64,000 nucleotides of DNA from Candidatus Defluviibacterium haderslevense. Lineage in GTDB: Bacteria; Bacteroidota; Bacteroidia; Chitinophagales; Saprospiraceae. Position 1 is the stretch's first letter. Every line of letters starts with the position of its first letter. The notes beneath the pieces are model-generated. The model was not told the origin of the DNA and searched no databases. It was given only the letters and a program-made list of their open reading frames with translations. The position numbers and the translations under genes were made by a program. Positions 18,801 to 29,120 of the stretch are shown here, piece by piece. The stretch lies in NCBI GenBank assembly GCA_016712225.1, contig JADJRL010000003.1, positions 579,001 through 643,000 of the forward strand, in the 5' to 3' direction.

Positions 18801-19186
18801 CCAACATTTTGTTTACTTTTAATCACTACTTGAACACATTCTATTGTTGAATATCGTGAACGTGATGTTTGAATTTTTGAATCAATATCTGATACTAAAA
18901 ATCCACTTTTATGCATAAGTTGATTATGTGCATCGAAATGAAGAGACATTTGTATGGGATAAATGGGTATTCCCTTATATTGTTGTTCTAAATAAACATG
19001 TTTAAAACCAGTAGTGGGATCTGCATATTGTGATGAAATGCGAATTGTTGATAGGTCTTGTACGTTTAATTTCTGATCCGAAAGATTTGGCAATATATGT
19101 TCCAAAGTAAATTGTCCTATTGCGCAATAATTTATAAAAATCATTGCCACAAATAAAATCCTTAACTTTAAATACAAAATGTTCAT
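15893..19186 (-). CDS. M36 (fungalysin-like) zinc metallopeptidase with two PA domains and T9SS sorting domain
   Basis: 1,097 residues: signal peptide (1-24), FTP-like propeptide (about 30-190), M36 catalytic domain with HEYGH at 696-700 (17087-17101) as the zinc site and 'EQAGEGWSDYFG' downstream supplying the glutamate ligand. Two tandem PA domains are inserted before the zinc site: 'NGKIALVDRGICSYVSK...NIPVVMIRESDC' and 'NGKIAFVDDGNCDISFK...TIPVIELSQSDC'. They align with each other, so one arose by internal duplication. A T9SS type A domain ('LYPNPVSNELKIV') ends the protein. Secreted peptidase, probably for protein feeding or surface processing. Active-site residues look intact. Confidence 0.9.
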   Translation of the reverse strand: MNILYLKLRILFVAMIFINYCAIGQFTLEHILPNLSDQKLNVQDLSTIRISSQYADPTTGFKHVYLEQQYKGIPIYPIQMSLHFDAHNQLMHKSGFLVSDIDSKIQTSRSRYSTIECVQVVIKSKQNVGTISPKVSRSAQKDQWETYLITEFNQDEIKSRPSFYVQEQLIKQAVQIFWKRKNSAEWWNVFVDPVNGSILEEHNQMLSCDLSHRSFEQKSLFSKDESSQTTALSNSCYRVYSIPVESPNHGSRSLVMTPWVKAPNASPFGWHSDGQFNYRSSQGNNVDAYEDMDNNDMPTGGDAARAVGGSALNFDFTYNPANAPAQNKNAAITNLFYWNNVMHDVWYQYGFIEAAGNFQYNNVNRGGQDLDNVIAEGIDYIDGARNNANFGTPVDGYPPQMQMYVWQTPTFDTAIIESPSNIAGKIMFVPAAIGPVIKAPISSDLILANDGSSNPSLGCNNYVNASAVNGKIALVDRGICSYVSKISKAQSAGAIALVICNNDPTEPFVIGGFSSGVNIPVVMIRESDCVKIKMELSRGVKLTLLPSSSYKFVVNNTSYIFSRAGFGPQIPTYLKASNVLAYDAVGNFNDVCQPIVNGSAINGKIAFVDDGNCDISFKAYKAQLEGAVATAVCKTTAGYPDPIPTGGYGQLVTIPVIELSQSDCQKIKNGLPSFGELSNTFPALADGNFDGGIISHEYGHGISNRLTGGPNNVNCLSNAEQAGEGWSDYFGLAMTMKITDYAYQNRGLATWSSGHAPSGMGIRNTPYNVDLNINPANYNQMPDVYHITQPHGIGYIWCSMIWDMTWALITQYGMEPDIYKSNSSAGNIKAFKLVMEGLKLQVCSPGFVDSRNAILKADTLLYGGANSCIIWNVFARRGLGYSANQGSSFRRDDGVSASNLPPGCLQMSEFQLFGLRPLGLNDVVLFADPQTDHIGLSWNVESAVEMQSMRLLKRYKSLDREAIDTIALNVQSNPLQYLDYAIVPNQDYHYKLQIIDSNQELLTSNWATAKIGSAKHSDWTLYPNPVSNELKIVSNLRDIQSISIQLYNLQKQQLDENHFVVHPHDVIRLNTSLLIPGIYFVAIRSGERVEYLKFVKG

Positions 19187-19200
19187 TTCAATATAAGTTA

Positions 19201-19208
19201 CAAAGATA
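19201..19208 (-). promoter_or_regulatory. Bacteroidetes -7 promoter element (TATCTTTG)
   Basis: An exact TAnnTTTG on the minus strand, 14 bases upstream of the M36 ATG (19184-19186). It lies just past the terminator of the upstream giant gene, supporting separate transcription of the M36 gene. Confidence 0.55.
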
Positions 19209-19248
19209 AAAAATACTCTGCGGTATTAGGATAAAAAAATAGCTTTAC

Positions 19249-19284
19249 AAAAAAAGGAACATCACCAATGAAGGTAATGTTCCT
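19249..19284 (-). terminator. Rho-independent terminator of the 2,939-residue surface protein gene
   Basis: A 12-bp stem (AGGAACATTACC with GGTGATGTTCCT on the minus strand, one G-U pair) with a 6-base loop, followed by seven T residues, 31 bases after the stop codon. Confidence 0.85.
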
Positions 19285-19315
19285 CAATCACTAATTATCG
19301 TTTGTTATACATATT

Positions 19316-22300
19316 TCAATTTTGAACTACCATCTTTTTCGTGATGGTTTGATTGGCATAATCTACTTGATAGTAGTAAACGCCTGACACTGACAATACA
19401 TTTCTACTTACCGTAAATCGATTGATACCCTTTTGCATGAGTTTGGCTTCTTGGTAATAAACCTTTCCAGTAGCATCATAAATCGACAATTTTGCTTCGC
19501 CCTGACTAGGAATAAAGACATCGATCGTTGATTCATTGACCATTGGATTTGGCTCATTTTGCATCACATTAAAATCAGGAGATTTAGTCCATTGATTATA
19601 AATCAAGGACACTTGTTCTTCCTGATCATCATTGATATTAATGGCCAGTGAAGGAGTTACTGCTGAACTAAGTTTTAAGTATTGAGCTAGCTGACCATAA
19701 TCTTTTGCCAAGAATTTAATTCTAAATAATGGTGTATTATCCTCAAGCTTACCATTCCAACAAACACTCATTAAACCTTGAGCAGTTTTTGATAAGTTAG
19801 CATTCGCCTCTGTAAATCCTGTTGATTCAAAACCAATGACATCCAATATTTGAATAGCCTTAGGATTAAAATCAAATGTTGATTGGAATCCTAAAAATTC
19901 ACTGCAATTCTTCAAAGTAATAATGGCATCATAAATCTGTCCTGCTTCTATTTTTTGGTTTTCTAAACCTAGCTCTAAAGGATGCTGAGAACGAATCACA
20001 ACATTTTGATTTAAACCTCTTGTTTTAGCACTTTCATTGATGTCTCCAATCTTTATTCCAATGAAATTAACTTTCATATCACTCATTAATGGTTTGATGA
20101 TATAAGACTCTGGAAAAGTCTCATTCATGGCATTCAGTGGATCATTAAATGAATAGGATTGATCCACAAATCTCCAGCTTGTATTACCCGGAATATCAGC
20201 AGTAACACCCAAAATCAATTTCCTGATATCAGAAATATCTTTGGCTGTTATGGAACCAGATTTATTCACATCAGCTGCGATCAGTTTATAAGGCGAGATT
20301 ATTTTTTCTTGACCCAATATATGTTTTTGAATTTTCACAATATCTGCAGTCGTAACCCCATTCAACCAATCATCATTTTTCTCAGGTTTGATCACGTAAT
20401 CATTTCTTGTTGGAACTTGTTCAAATTTATATTGCCCCTCGAAATTAGTTAGTGTTGCATTCATGTTACTTTGATCCAAATTAACTGAAGCATACTCTAC
20501 TTGTTTATTCCTTTCAGAGGTAATCAATCCTTCGACAACAACATTCGTCAAAGTATTCGGACAAATGTCAACTAGATTGCTGTCTTGAACGATAATAAAT
20601 GTTTTACATACTGATTGATTACCATTTTCATCAGTAACATACAAATCTAAATCAACACGTCCAATATCACCACAACCAAAAGTTCGTGATACATCATTGG
20701 TATCAGAAGTAAAACTAAATTTAATGGCTGCACCACATGCCCCGGAACTTGCAACATTAATATCTGATGCACGAATCATGGCTTCTTCATTATCGATAGG
20801 GTATGGTTCGTAAATTCCATTTCCATTGACATCTACTGGCACCAAACCAATAGCTAATCCTTTAATGCAATATGCAGTTGGCGCCTTACAGAATCTTATC
20901 TCAACCTGATTATGACATTTAGCTACATTTCCACATAGATCTTCTACTTCCCAATAAATGATATGTATTCCCTTAGGCCAAAGATTTCTGGTTCGTATTT
21001 TACCAATATCGCGGAAGGAATAGTCGATAGTACCATCACTATTAAAATCGATTTTATATCTATAAATCATATCATCCGGATCCGTACAATCATCCACAGC
21101 TTTTATCCTGAGGTCGATTTCAAATGGTGAACAATCCGCTCCATAATTGCAAATTATAGTATCAGGACAAACGTCAACTATTCGAGGATCTACACTATTG
21201 ATTACTTTTATTATTTGTGTATCGGTATAGATTATGATATTATTTTTGAAATCGCGTTCGCACCAATCTATAATTTTCCACACTCTAAATATTTTAAAAC
21301 ATGGATCTCCTGGTATAGTTGGTGAAAACTTAAGGTCGTCATAACTGATTCCCACCTGACTACATTCATCATCTTTAAATGTTGGAAGTCCATTAATCGC
21401 AGGCAAATGTTCTGGTATCAATACACTTGGATCACAAATTCCGGTGGTATCTAAATCCAGTGGCCACACAATACTTAAATCATTTAATGGTTTGTAATTG
21501 ATAATGTGAATTCCTTGAGTACAACTATCCTGATTACCAAACTGATCTATGGCAATAAATTTTCGATATATAAATCCTTTTCCACATTGATCTAAGTGGC
21601 TGGTATCCGTCTCCTCCAATATTGTAGGTGGACAATTATCAAGCGCTATTCCATCTAAAGGATAACCATAAACATCATGTTCATAAATTGGATCAATGAT
21701 GATTGTATCCCGATCTAATTGTGATAAAACTACTTTTCCAAATGTATAATCCAATTGACTAAAATCAATATCAAATCTACAATCAATTGCAATATCAGGA
21801 GGACAAGTGATTCTTGGTTTATCTTTGTCCTGAACTTCAACTAACACCATACATATGCCTTCATTACCACTTTGATCTATTACTTTAAATCCAATCATAA
21901 TTTCTTTCCCAACATCATCACAACACAATCCCACTTCTGGACCCCAAACACTTGCAGATGTATCACAGCTCAAATTATCCATTCGTCGAACTTCGAAATG
22001 ATCCACATGACATTCATCAAAACTTCCATCATCAAATACAGCAGCAGGAATCCAATTGACGCCAGCCCCATTTAAAGATACAACAGTTCTACGCTGACAA
22101 ATGGCCACTGGTTCTGTGGCATCACGAACCGTAACAATAAGTGTATCTGTTGTCAAATTATAACATGAATCATATAAGCGATATACGATCGTGTCTAAAC
22201 CTACTGGTAATTCAACAGAACCTCCATTCTTGTTTTTTAATATTCCTCCCGGATAGACTACATCGATGGTTCTAATTCCATGACATGCATCTTCCGCATA

Positions 22301-25300
22301 AATTGGAGGCAATACTACTTGTGCATAACATGATTTATTGGTTGTCGTAGCGTGGAAATCATTTCCTAAGAAACTAACCACCGGACCATCAATATCTTTA
22401 ATTTCAAAAATTTGTAAACTTGTTCGGGTTATTTCTCCACTGCACCACCATTCACGAACTCTCCAAGTACGCATGATTTTACGAACGCAATTGATTTCAC
22501 CAAGATCAATATCTGAATAATCTGCTACTAAATTGCAAATCACATTTACATTGGGCCATATACTATCACCTTCTAGAGTAGGTAATCCAGTAACATATGG
22601 ATGTGGATGTCCTTCAGCATCTAATCGATCAATTCTTCCACAGAATAATTCAACTTTTTCTGGTGGAAAAATAATGCTATCTAAATTTGGACGCTCCACA
22701 ATTAACAATTGTGAACAAGTATCACTAACATTTCCTAATAAATCGGTTGAAACATATTTACGTGTTACCCGCTTAATAAAACGAGGATCACAATAAATCG
22801 GTTCAACAAATTCATCTAATAAGGTTACCTCATATTGACTACAATCGGTAGCAACAGCAGGTCGTTCCATATTATTAAATACCCTACAACTAACCGTGTC
22901 ATTAAGACATAATATTTCCGGAGCTAATTTATCTTCAATCTTAACATAAGACCAACAAGAATTACCAGTAGTTGGATCTGTTACAGTAGCTATTATTGTC
23001 TCACCAAGCCATTCTGCAGTAATTGGGTTTGGAATTGGTTTTCCATGGAAACTCAAATCAACAATAAAAATATCGTAGCAATTAAAATCATTCGTTAATA
23101 AGGATTTAGCGGTAATGTAGGTTTGACAAGAACTATCTAAAGCCAGATTAATATTCTTACATGAAATACTTGTAGATCCCAAAATATTAATTTCAAAACT
23201 ACATGTTGCCTTATTTCCACCGCCATCTGTAACTTCATAAACATTAGTAGTTACGCCCGGAGGAAATGGATTACCACTTGGAATTCCGGCAATAAGTTTA
23301 TTCTGCAAACCTCCTTCAAATTCGACTATATATCTGCGGGATAATAAAGATGGACTATCAAACCATCTACCGGTTGGATCCCAGAACCAAACAAAATCTC
23401 CAGGAATTACTCCGGGTTGACCTAATCCCCAATTGGCATAATTGAATGGTTCTCCTGTAGTCCATTTAAAACCATTAAGTGAAGGAAAATATCTTAAACC
23501 AATCCAGTATTGATTGTCCAATAATCCGATAATGGTTTGAATTTTAGTTTGAAGAAAATTATTTTCATTGGCATTATCAATGGTTACTAAATGTCCGCCT
23601 AATTGTGCCGCAGTCAAGTTAGCATCGGTCCAGATTTTATGATTTGGAAGTCCTGCATTGGATATATAATATGTGTTGCCATTATATGATCCCAAATAGG
23701 ATAATCCAGGAAATACTGCTGTAGTATCAAAACAATTATCATTGGCTTCCACATTATAACACAATACTCTATTACACTCCATACTATCCAATAATAAAGT
23801 CATATCTGCAGGGCAAGTTATGGTTGGTGCTATGGTATCATTTACATTAATGATCTGTGCACAAGTACTCATATTACCACACACATCTGTTGCTTTATAA
23901 GTTCTCGTTAAAGTAAATTTACTTGGAAACGATTGATTACTTTTAACATCAGACACATGAGAATTCACAACAGCTCCTGCACAATTATCAATACTATTCA
24001 CAGTAGCCGGATCAATTGGCGGAACTTCATTTGGACAAATTAAATTCAAATTCGGTGGGCATGTAAGTCGCGGATTGATATCATCATTCACTGTAATAAG
24101 TTGAACACAGGTTCCTTGATTCCCACATGCATCAACCGCAGCATAAGTTCTTCTTACCGTAAATTTATTTAAACAGGTCTGTCCTTCTATTACATCATTC
24201 AGAAAACTGTTAGTCACAATTCCAGAACAATTATCAGATGAAGTTATTAAGCCTACATTAGATGCAGGGACATTGGATGCACAAGTTACAGTTTGATTTG
24301 CAGGGCAATTGACCACAGGTCTAGTGGTATCATTCACAGTAATAACTTGAACACATTCTACAAATGGACAACAATTATTAGTAACTCTATAAGTCCTTGT
24401 CAAAGTAAATTTATGTGCACAAGTTCTGCCAGATTCTACTTCACTTTGCAACACAACATTTAACGCACCACCAGGACAAGGATTTCCAAGTATTTGTACT
24501 GAATTGATATTTGCTACAGGAACTTCTGAAGAACATGAAACCGTTAAATGATTTGGACATTGAATTACAGGAGGTCCATAAACTGTTACAGTATAAACAA
24601 CCAGGTCATTTGCACATTCATCCGGATCTAAAAGATTATCATTATCTGCATCAAAAAATATTCTAAAGTTCATTACAAGTGTGCCAGGTATAAGTGGATC
24701 AACCAATGATACACTTCTAGAATAAGGTGTTCCAGCAAATGCTGCAATTGGAAATGTACCATCTGCAGGTGCAAAATTTACATTTGTGCGTGTGAATTGC
24801 TGAATGACTTTTACCTGTGCACTGAGTGAAACATTAGTTTGATCTATAAACTGTGTAAATGTAATATTATTCGGCGTTGTACCGCAAACATTGAAAGTAC
24901 CGGACTCATCAACACCGTTATGATTATTGGTTAATTGAATTCCATTTATAGTCGTTTGTAAAGAAGGCACAGGATTTACAGTAATTAAATATCTGATGGT
25001 ATCTCCAAGACATTCACCGGGATCTATGGCCGTATTATTATTCGTATCTGACCATGGCAATAAAGTGATAGTTACAATTCCTCCAACTGCAGGATTAACT
25101 AAACCGGCGGTAGCAGGATTAACAGGAATAAAACTGGAAACAGGTGCAGAACATGCATTACACCAAGGTGCAAACAAAGTACCCGAATTAGAAATCGTTT
25201 GATAAATTCTAACATTTGCCGAACCAGTTAATTCTAAAAACGGACTACTAATAAAAACATTATTAGGTGTGGCATTACAAACAGAAAATCTTGCTGTATC

Positions 25301-28135
25301 TGGAATGCCATCATTGTTATTTGTTAGCTGTACTCCATTGATATTAGCTTGTATGGTTGGTTTTGGTAATACGGTAATGACATACCTTAAGGTATCACCT
25401 GTACATTCGTCTGGATCTATGATCTGATCATCTGATTCATCTTGCCATACTAAAAAAGTAACAGTGACTGTTCCTCCAATTAATGGATTCACCAAACTGG
25501 CTGTAGCAAAATTTGGTGGCGTAAAATTTCCAATGGAGGTAGCACAATTATTGCACCATGGAACAAAATTAGTACCATTTGTAATGAAGGATTGAAACAC
25601 ATTGGGTTCAGAAGCACCCGTCAATTCCTGAAATGCATCAGAAATAAAAACATTATTTGTGATACCATCACAAACGGTAACCCTACCTGTATCTGTAATA
25701 CCATCAAAATTATTAATGACTAAAACATTGTTTACTTCAGCTTGTAATCTTGGCTTAGGATTAATGATATAATTTATTGTTATTGAATCACCAAAACAAT
25801 CAATCAACGGATCAAAATTATTATCAAAATCTACATCGGAATAAAAAATAATTTTTTGTGTTGCAGTTCCAACCATAGTTGGATCAACTAAAGTCAAACT
25901 ATAATTCGTTCCATTAAATATGGTTGAATTTAATACACCCACTGTATTATCAAATTGTTCAATCTCCGCAGGCGGCGGGCTTGCTACCAAACCATTAATA
26001 TTACCATTCGAGGCTGTTTGTGCAATATAAGCATGAGAAGCATTGGTGGTAACTGCATTCCAAGTATAGAATGTTCCATTACAAATATTTATCGTGGCAA
26101 CTTCAGATGGATCTTGATTTCCATCATTATTACTTGACACCAGAATTGCTGGCCCACCATTCGTATTATATGTGAAAGAAGCCGTTGGCACTGCTCCAAC
26201 AGGAGCTGCAGGAGGTGCTCCTTCAAGCCATGGACAATAAATGACTAAATCTGAAACGGCAGCTCCGGATCCTCCATTAGGAGTTGTTGGACCGGATGGA
26301 TCATCCCAATAATTAATGGTTGCATCCACTATATTTGGACTTAAATTATTAACTCCAAATTGATCACCGGCAAACCAGTTACCGGGTGTAGCAGTAACAT
26401 TACCAGCATCTGCCATCAAGAGTACATCTGTGCCATTATCAATGACATCATTGAATATATTTCCGGTCACACTTCCGTATCCGGAATTTATGAATCGTAC
26501 ACCAATGCCATTGTCGTAAATATGATTATTATCAACATTTGCAAAACCACCATTAACATCAATACCAATAGCATACCCATTTATGGATGAAAGATTTCCT
26601 GAAATGGATGCTGACGCTTCTGATCCCATTACTACAAGGCCTATTCCTGTCTGTCCTGTATTATTTAATTCTGAATTGTTTTCAATGATTATAGATGCAC
26701 TGTATGGACTTGAACTTGATGGTGATATTACTTCGATTCCAGATAAACCACCGATTACAGAAACCTGATCTAAAAATAAAGCTACAAATCCTAATACTGT
26801 ATTTGGAGCAAACAAAGGTGGATTTAGTAATGTGTCTACTCTTGCGCGAATACCAACTTGAATTGCGTTAATTAAAACATTACTCATATAAATTTCACAA
26901 TTTCCGCCACCTCCAAAGTACGGATCTACATTATCTGCATTAATTCCAATTAGGGAATTACCAACTGAACCACCATATATCGTGATAACATTTGATGTAG
27001 GCAAATTCCATAAATTAATACCGCGTCCAAATTCTCCTCCGTTGTCTCCAACGATATTATTAGACAATAAAACCGTAGACCCTAATTGAACAGACCAAAG
27101 ATTAATACCCCAGGTAAAATCTGAAGTTCCTGTTACTCCAGATGCTGCATTGATTGTATTATTACTTATGGTCACTAAAGCATTTGGGGCATAGAATAAA
27201 TTTGTATGTATACCTATTGCATCTTGGCCTACAGTCACATTATTACCGCTCCAAGTCATGCTACCATTGCTGAAGAAATTTTGTAAATGGATTCCAATAT
27301 TATTCGTGCTAACTTCAATGGTATTATTTGTAATATCCGCATATGCATTGGTAAATAAAATCACTGCTTGACCACCATTGACTGGGTCTGATCCAAAATT
27401 TCGGATAATATTTTCATTAATAATGTTGCCACTTGAAACTGGCCCATCATTCGATAAACTTATTCCTCGTTGTGCAATATTTTGAATGATACAATATTCA
27501 ATTGTAAAATTATTTAAAGGATTTGATACATCACTGTTATCTCTATTGGTAACACCTCGTCTTGCATCAATATCAATGGTTCCCGTTTGTAAAATACTGG
27601 GACCAACAATTGCAGGATTATTTCCATCAATTACTATACCATTAAGGGTTACCTGATCAACCAATATTCTAAATAAATCATTCGCTCCCGGATTTCCTCC
27701 TAGTGGATTGCTTGTAGGAGGTGTTATGATGGCTTCAGTTGTCGGATCTGCTTTAGGGCCATCGACACCATTTGTAAATAATGCAAAACGTGTATTCGCA
27801 TTTGTATTGGCCTGAGGTCCATTAAATGTTAATTGTTTATATACAGTTACCAATTCTGGATAAGTTCCTGCGGCTATGGTAATGACGTGTCCATCCAAAG
27901 TCAATGGGTCATCAATGGCAGCTTGAATCGTTGCATAATTATTTCCGGTATTAACATTTGTGACCTGTGCATAATTATATGGATTGATTCCAAAGAATAG
28001 AACTAAAGTAAATACATGTAATCTTATTTTTTCAAATAAAAGTACAGACTTCTTGGTTTTAAAAAAGGAAGATGAAGTTCTATTGACTTTGAACTTTGTA
28101 ATAGCACAAAAATGAGGGTTCGACATCCTAGTCAT
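19316..28135 (-). CDS. Giant modular T9SS surface protein (beta-helix, HYR, C-type lectin, dockerin-like, cohesin-like)
   Basis: 2,939 residues. Apparent order: long N-region and signal peptide (to about 57); pectinesterase-like right-handed beta-helix (about 60-630) opening with 'NYATIQAAIDD'; about four repeats with 'NNDGIPDTARFSVC' motifs (about 640-1130); HYR-like repeats ('CPNHLTVSC', 'CPANQTVTC', 'CPPNLNLIC', about 1130-1440); C-type lectin-like domain (about 1470-1620, 'HLVTIDNANENNF', 'QYWIGL', 'KWTTGEP'); then a core of about 1,270 residues shared with the genes at 29184 and 34109. The core ends in a dockerin-like pair ('AADVNKSGSITAKDISDIRK'), a cohesin-like beta-domain and a T9SS sorting domain. 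Likely an adhesin or matrix protein. It is the most diverged of the three paralogs. Confidence 0.85.
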   Translation of the reverse strand: MTRMSNPHFCAITKFKVNRTSSSFFKTKKSVLLFEKIRLHVFTLVLFFGINPYNYAQVTNVNTGNNYATIQAAIDDPLTLDGHVITIAAGTYPELVTVYKQLTFNGPQANTNANTRFALFTNGVDGPKADPTTEAIITPPTSNPLGGNPGANDLFRILVDQVTLNGIVIDGNNPAIVGPSILQTGTIDIDARRGVTNRDNSDVSNPLNNFTIEYCIIQNIAQRGISLSNDGPVSSGNIINENIIRNFGSDPVNGGQAVILFTNAYADITNNTIEVSTNNIGIHLQNFFSNGSMTWSGNNVTVGQDAIGIHTNLFYAPNALVTISNNTINAASGVTGTSDFTWGINLWSVQLGSTVLLSNNIVGDNGGEFGRGINLWNLPTSNVITIYGGSVGNSLIGINADNVDPYFGGGGNCEIYMSNVLINAIQVGIRARVDTLLNPPLFAPNTVLGFVALFLDQVSVIGGLSGIEVISPSSSSPYSASIIIENNSELNNTGQTGIGLVVMGSEASASISGNLSSINGYAIGIDVNGGFANVDNNHIYDNGIGVRFINSGYGSVTGNIFNDVIDNGTDVLLMADAGNVTATPGNWFAGDQFGVNNLSPNIVDATINYWDDPSGPTTPNGGSGAAVSDLVIYCPWLEGAPPAAPVGAVPTASFTYNTNGGPAILVSSNNDGNQDPSEVATINICNGTFYTWNAVTTNASHAYIAQTASNGNINGLVASPPPAEIEQFDNTVGVLNSTIFNGTNYSLTLVDPTMVGTATQKIIFYSDVDFDNNFDPLIDCFGDSITINYIINPKPRLQAEVNNVLVINNFDGITDTGRVTVCDGITNNVFISDAFQELTGASEPNVFQSFITNGTNFVPWCNNCATSIGNFTPPNFATASLVNPLIGGTVTVTFLVWQDESDDQIIDPDECTGDTLRYVITVLPKPTIQANINGVQLTNNNDGIPDTARFSVCNATPNNVFISSPFLELTGSANVRIYQTISNSGTLFAPWCNACSAPVSSFIPVNPATAGLVNPAVGGIVTITLLPWSDTNNNTAIDPGECLGDTIRYLITVNPVPSLQTTINGIQLTNNHNGVDESGTFNVCGTTPNNITFTQFIDQTNVSLSAQVKVIQQFTRTNVNFAPADGTFPIAAFAGTPYSRSVSLVDPLIPGTLVMNFRIFFDADNDNLLDPDECANDLVVYTVTVYGPPVIQCPNHLTVSCSSEVPVANINSVQILGNPCPGGALNVVLQSEVESGRTCAHKFTLTRTYRVTNNCCPFVECVQVITVNDTTRPVVNCPANQTVTCASNVPASNVGLITSSDNCSGIVTNSFLNDVIEGQTCLNKFTVRRTYAAVDACGNQGTCVQLITVNDDINPRLTCPPNLNLICPNEVPPIDPATVNSIDNCAGAVVNSHVSDVKSNQSFPSKFTLTRTYKATDVCGNMSTCAQIINVNDTIAPTITCPADMTLLLDSMECNRVLCYNVEANDNCFDTTAVFPGLSYLGSYNGNTYYISNAGLPNHKIWTDANLTAAQLGGHLVTIDNANENNFLQTKIQTIIGLLDNQYWIGLRYFPSLNGFKWTTGEPFNYANWGLGQPGVIPGDFVWFWDPTGRWFDSPSLLSRRYIVEFEGGLQNKLIAGIPSGNPFPPGVTTNVYEVTDGGGNKATCSFEINILGSTSISCKNINLALDSSCQTYITAKSLLTNDFNCYDIFIVDLSFHGKPIPNPITAEWLGETIIATVTDPTTGNSCWSYVKIEDKLAPEILCLNDTVSCRVFNNMERPAVATDCSQYEVTLLDEFVEPIYCDPRFIKRVTRKYVSTDLLGNVSDTCSQLLIVERPNLDSIIFPPEKVELFCGRIDRLDAEGHPHPYVTGLPTLEGDSIWPNVNVICNLVADYSDIDLGEINCVRKIMRTWRVREWWCSGEITRTSLQIFEIKDIDGPVVSFLGNDFHATTTNKSCYAQVVLPPIYAEDACHGIRTIDVVYPGGILKNKNGGSVELPVGLDTIVYRLYDSCYNLTTDTLIVTVRDATEPVAICQRRTVVSLNGAGVNWIPAAVFDDGSFDECHVDHFEVRRMDNLSCDTSASVWGPEVGLCCDDVGKEIMIGFKVIDQSGNEGICMVLVEVQDKDKPRITCPPDIAIDCRFDIDFSQLDYTFGKVVLSQLDRDTIIIDPIYEHDVYGYPLDGIALDNCPPTILEETDTSHLDQCGKGFIYRKFIAIDQFGNQDSCTQGIHIINYKPLNDLSIVWPLDLDTTGICDPSVLIPEHLPAINGLPTFKDDECSQVGISYDDLKFSPTIPGDPCFKIFRVWKIIDWCERDFKNNIIIYTDTQIIKVINSVDPRIVDVCPDTIICNYGADCSPFEIDLRIKAVDDCTDPDDMIYRYKIDFNSDGTIDYSFRDIGKIRTRNLWPKGIHIIYWEVEDLCGNVAKCHNQVEIRFCKAPTAYCIKGLAIGLVPVDVNGNGIYEPYPIDNEEAMIRASDINVASSGACGAAIKFSFTSDTNDVSRTFGCGDIGRVDLDLYVTDENGNQSVCKTFIIVQDSNLVDICPNTLTNVVVEGLITSERNKQVEYASVNLDQSNMNATLTNFEGQYKFEQVPTRNDYVIKPEKNDDWLNGVTTADIVKIQKHILGQEKIISPYKLIAADVNKSGSITAKDISDIRKLILGVTADIPGNTSWRFVDQSYSFNDPLNAMNETFPESYIIKPLMSDMKVNFIGIKIGDINESAKTRGLNQNVVIRSQHPLELGLENQKIEAGQIYDAIITLKNCSEFLGFQSTFDFNPKAIQILDVIGFESTGFTEANANLSKTAQGLMSVCWNGKLEDNTPLFRIKFLAKDYGQLAQYLKLSSAVTPSLAININDDQEEQVSLIYNQWTKSPDFNVMQNEPNPMVNESTIDVFIPSQGEAKLSIYDATGKVYYQEAKLMQKGINRFTVSRNVLSVSGVYYYQVDYANQTITKKMVVQN

Positions 28136-28535
28136 AAATTACAATTTTAGTAAAACATTAAATTTTTACTAAACCGTCTTGATGCAGAATGCAACTGGTG
28201 CTAAAGAAATACTTTGGGTAAAAAAGAATAAACTACTTGGAGTCAATTCTTGATGCAAACATATTATGAAATAATTTAATATAATAATTTATTTATATAT
28301 TTATTTTATTTTATATATAATACACTTATTAATAATTAATTATATAATTAATATTCCTATATGGGTTGTTTTATTTTATACCCTTACATAGGATAGTTTC
28401 TATTTCAAGTTTTGACGATAAGAAAAAATTTATAAACATTTTGAACCTCTTCTTAAATAATTTAAAGTTAACCTAATGATCCAAAGATGGAGCGAACGTA
28501 AAAAATAAAGCATTCAACCAATCAAGATTGATCAT
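28136..28535. other. Very AT-rich intergenic region
   Basis: This lies between the GNAT gene end and the start of the 2,939-residue gene. About 28262-28375 is almost pure A/T. No exact TAnnTTTG was found close to the giant gene's start, so its promoter is unassigned. No gene seen. Confidence 0.4.
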
Positions 28536-29081
28536 TTATTTTAAGATGTATTCACTTCGAAGTAATGAACATACCAGTGAATCTTCCATAATATTATTTT
28601 TAAAGTAGTGCTTTCTCAATAATCCTTCTTCCACAAAATTAAATTTTTTGAGCAACTTAATGGATACTTCATTTTGGGGACTCACGAAAGCTTCTATTCT
28701 ATTAAGATGCATTACTTCAAAACCATAATGAATTATTTTCTGAAGAGCCTCGGTCATCAATCCCTTATTTTTATCTCGCTCAGAAAATAAATGGTAACCT
28801 ATTTCTGCACGACCATGTTCAATATAATACGTATGAAATCCACACGCACCTATTATAGATTCAGTTTTCTTATTGATGAGTTGAAAGTTGACAAAAGTCT
28901 TATTAAATGTAGCGAAACCAAGACTATACTTTCTTTTCTCTTCTTGCATTAATTGTCCATTTTCTAAACCAAAAAAATGCATGATCTCCTGATTCGAATA
29001 ATGATTAAAAACGAAATCATAAACATCAGGAGTCAATATTCGTAGTTTCATTCTGGGTGTTTCTAAATACTCAAGATTCAT
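28536..29081 (-). CDS. GNAT family N-acetyltransferase
   Basis: The chosen start, ATG at 29079-29081, gives 181 residues opening 'MNLEYLETPRMKLRILTPD', the usual RimJ/RimL beginning. The frame could start at 29123, but that ATG lies inside the terminator stem of the upstream gene (29121-29157), so the shorter form is preferred. Seen: 'IIGACGFHTYYIEHGRAEIG' (strands before motif A), 'KNKGLMTEALQKIIHYGFE' (acetyl-CoA pyrophosphate loop) and 'NEVSIKLLKKFNFVEEGLLR' (motif B). Acceptor unknown. It separates the most diverged giant paralog from the two close ones. Confidence 0.85.
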   Translation of the reverse strand: MNLEYLETPRMKLRILTPDVYDFVFNHYSNQEIMHFFGLENGQLMQEEKRKYSLGFATFNKTFVNFQLINKKTESIIGACGFHTYYIEHGRAEIGYHLFSERDKNKGLMTEALQKIIHYGFEVMHLNRIEAFVSPQNEVSIKLLKKFNFVEEGLLRKHYFKNNIMEDSLVCSLLRSEYILK

Positions 29082-29120
29082 ACACTCTATTAATACATCA
29101 ATAAAAAATATCCATAAATT

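Noticed and set aside
28262..28375. AT-rich block as a replication origin; similar blocks near 33823-33880 and 39511-39625
   Set aside because: No DnaA-box cluster or replication genes; three such blocks precede surface-protein genes and look like ordinary AT-rich promoter regions.
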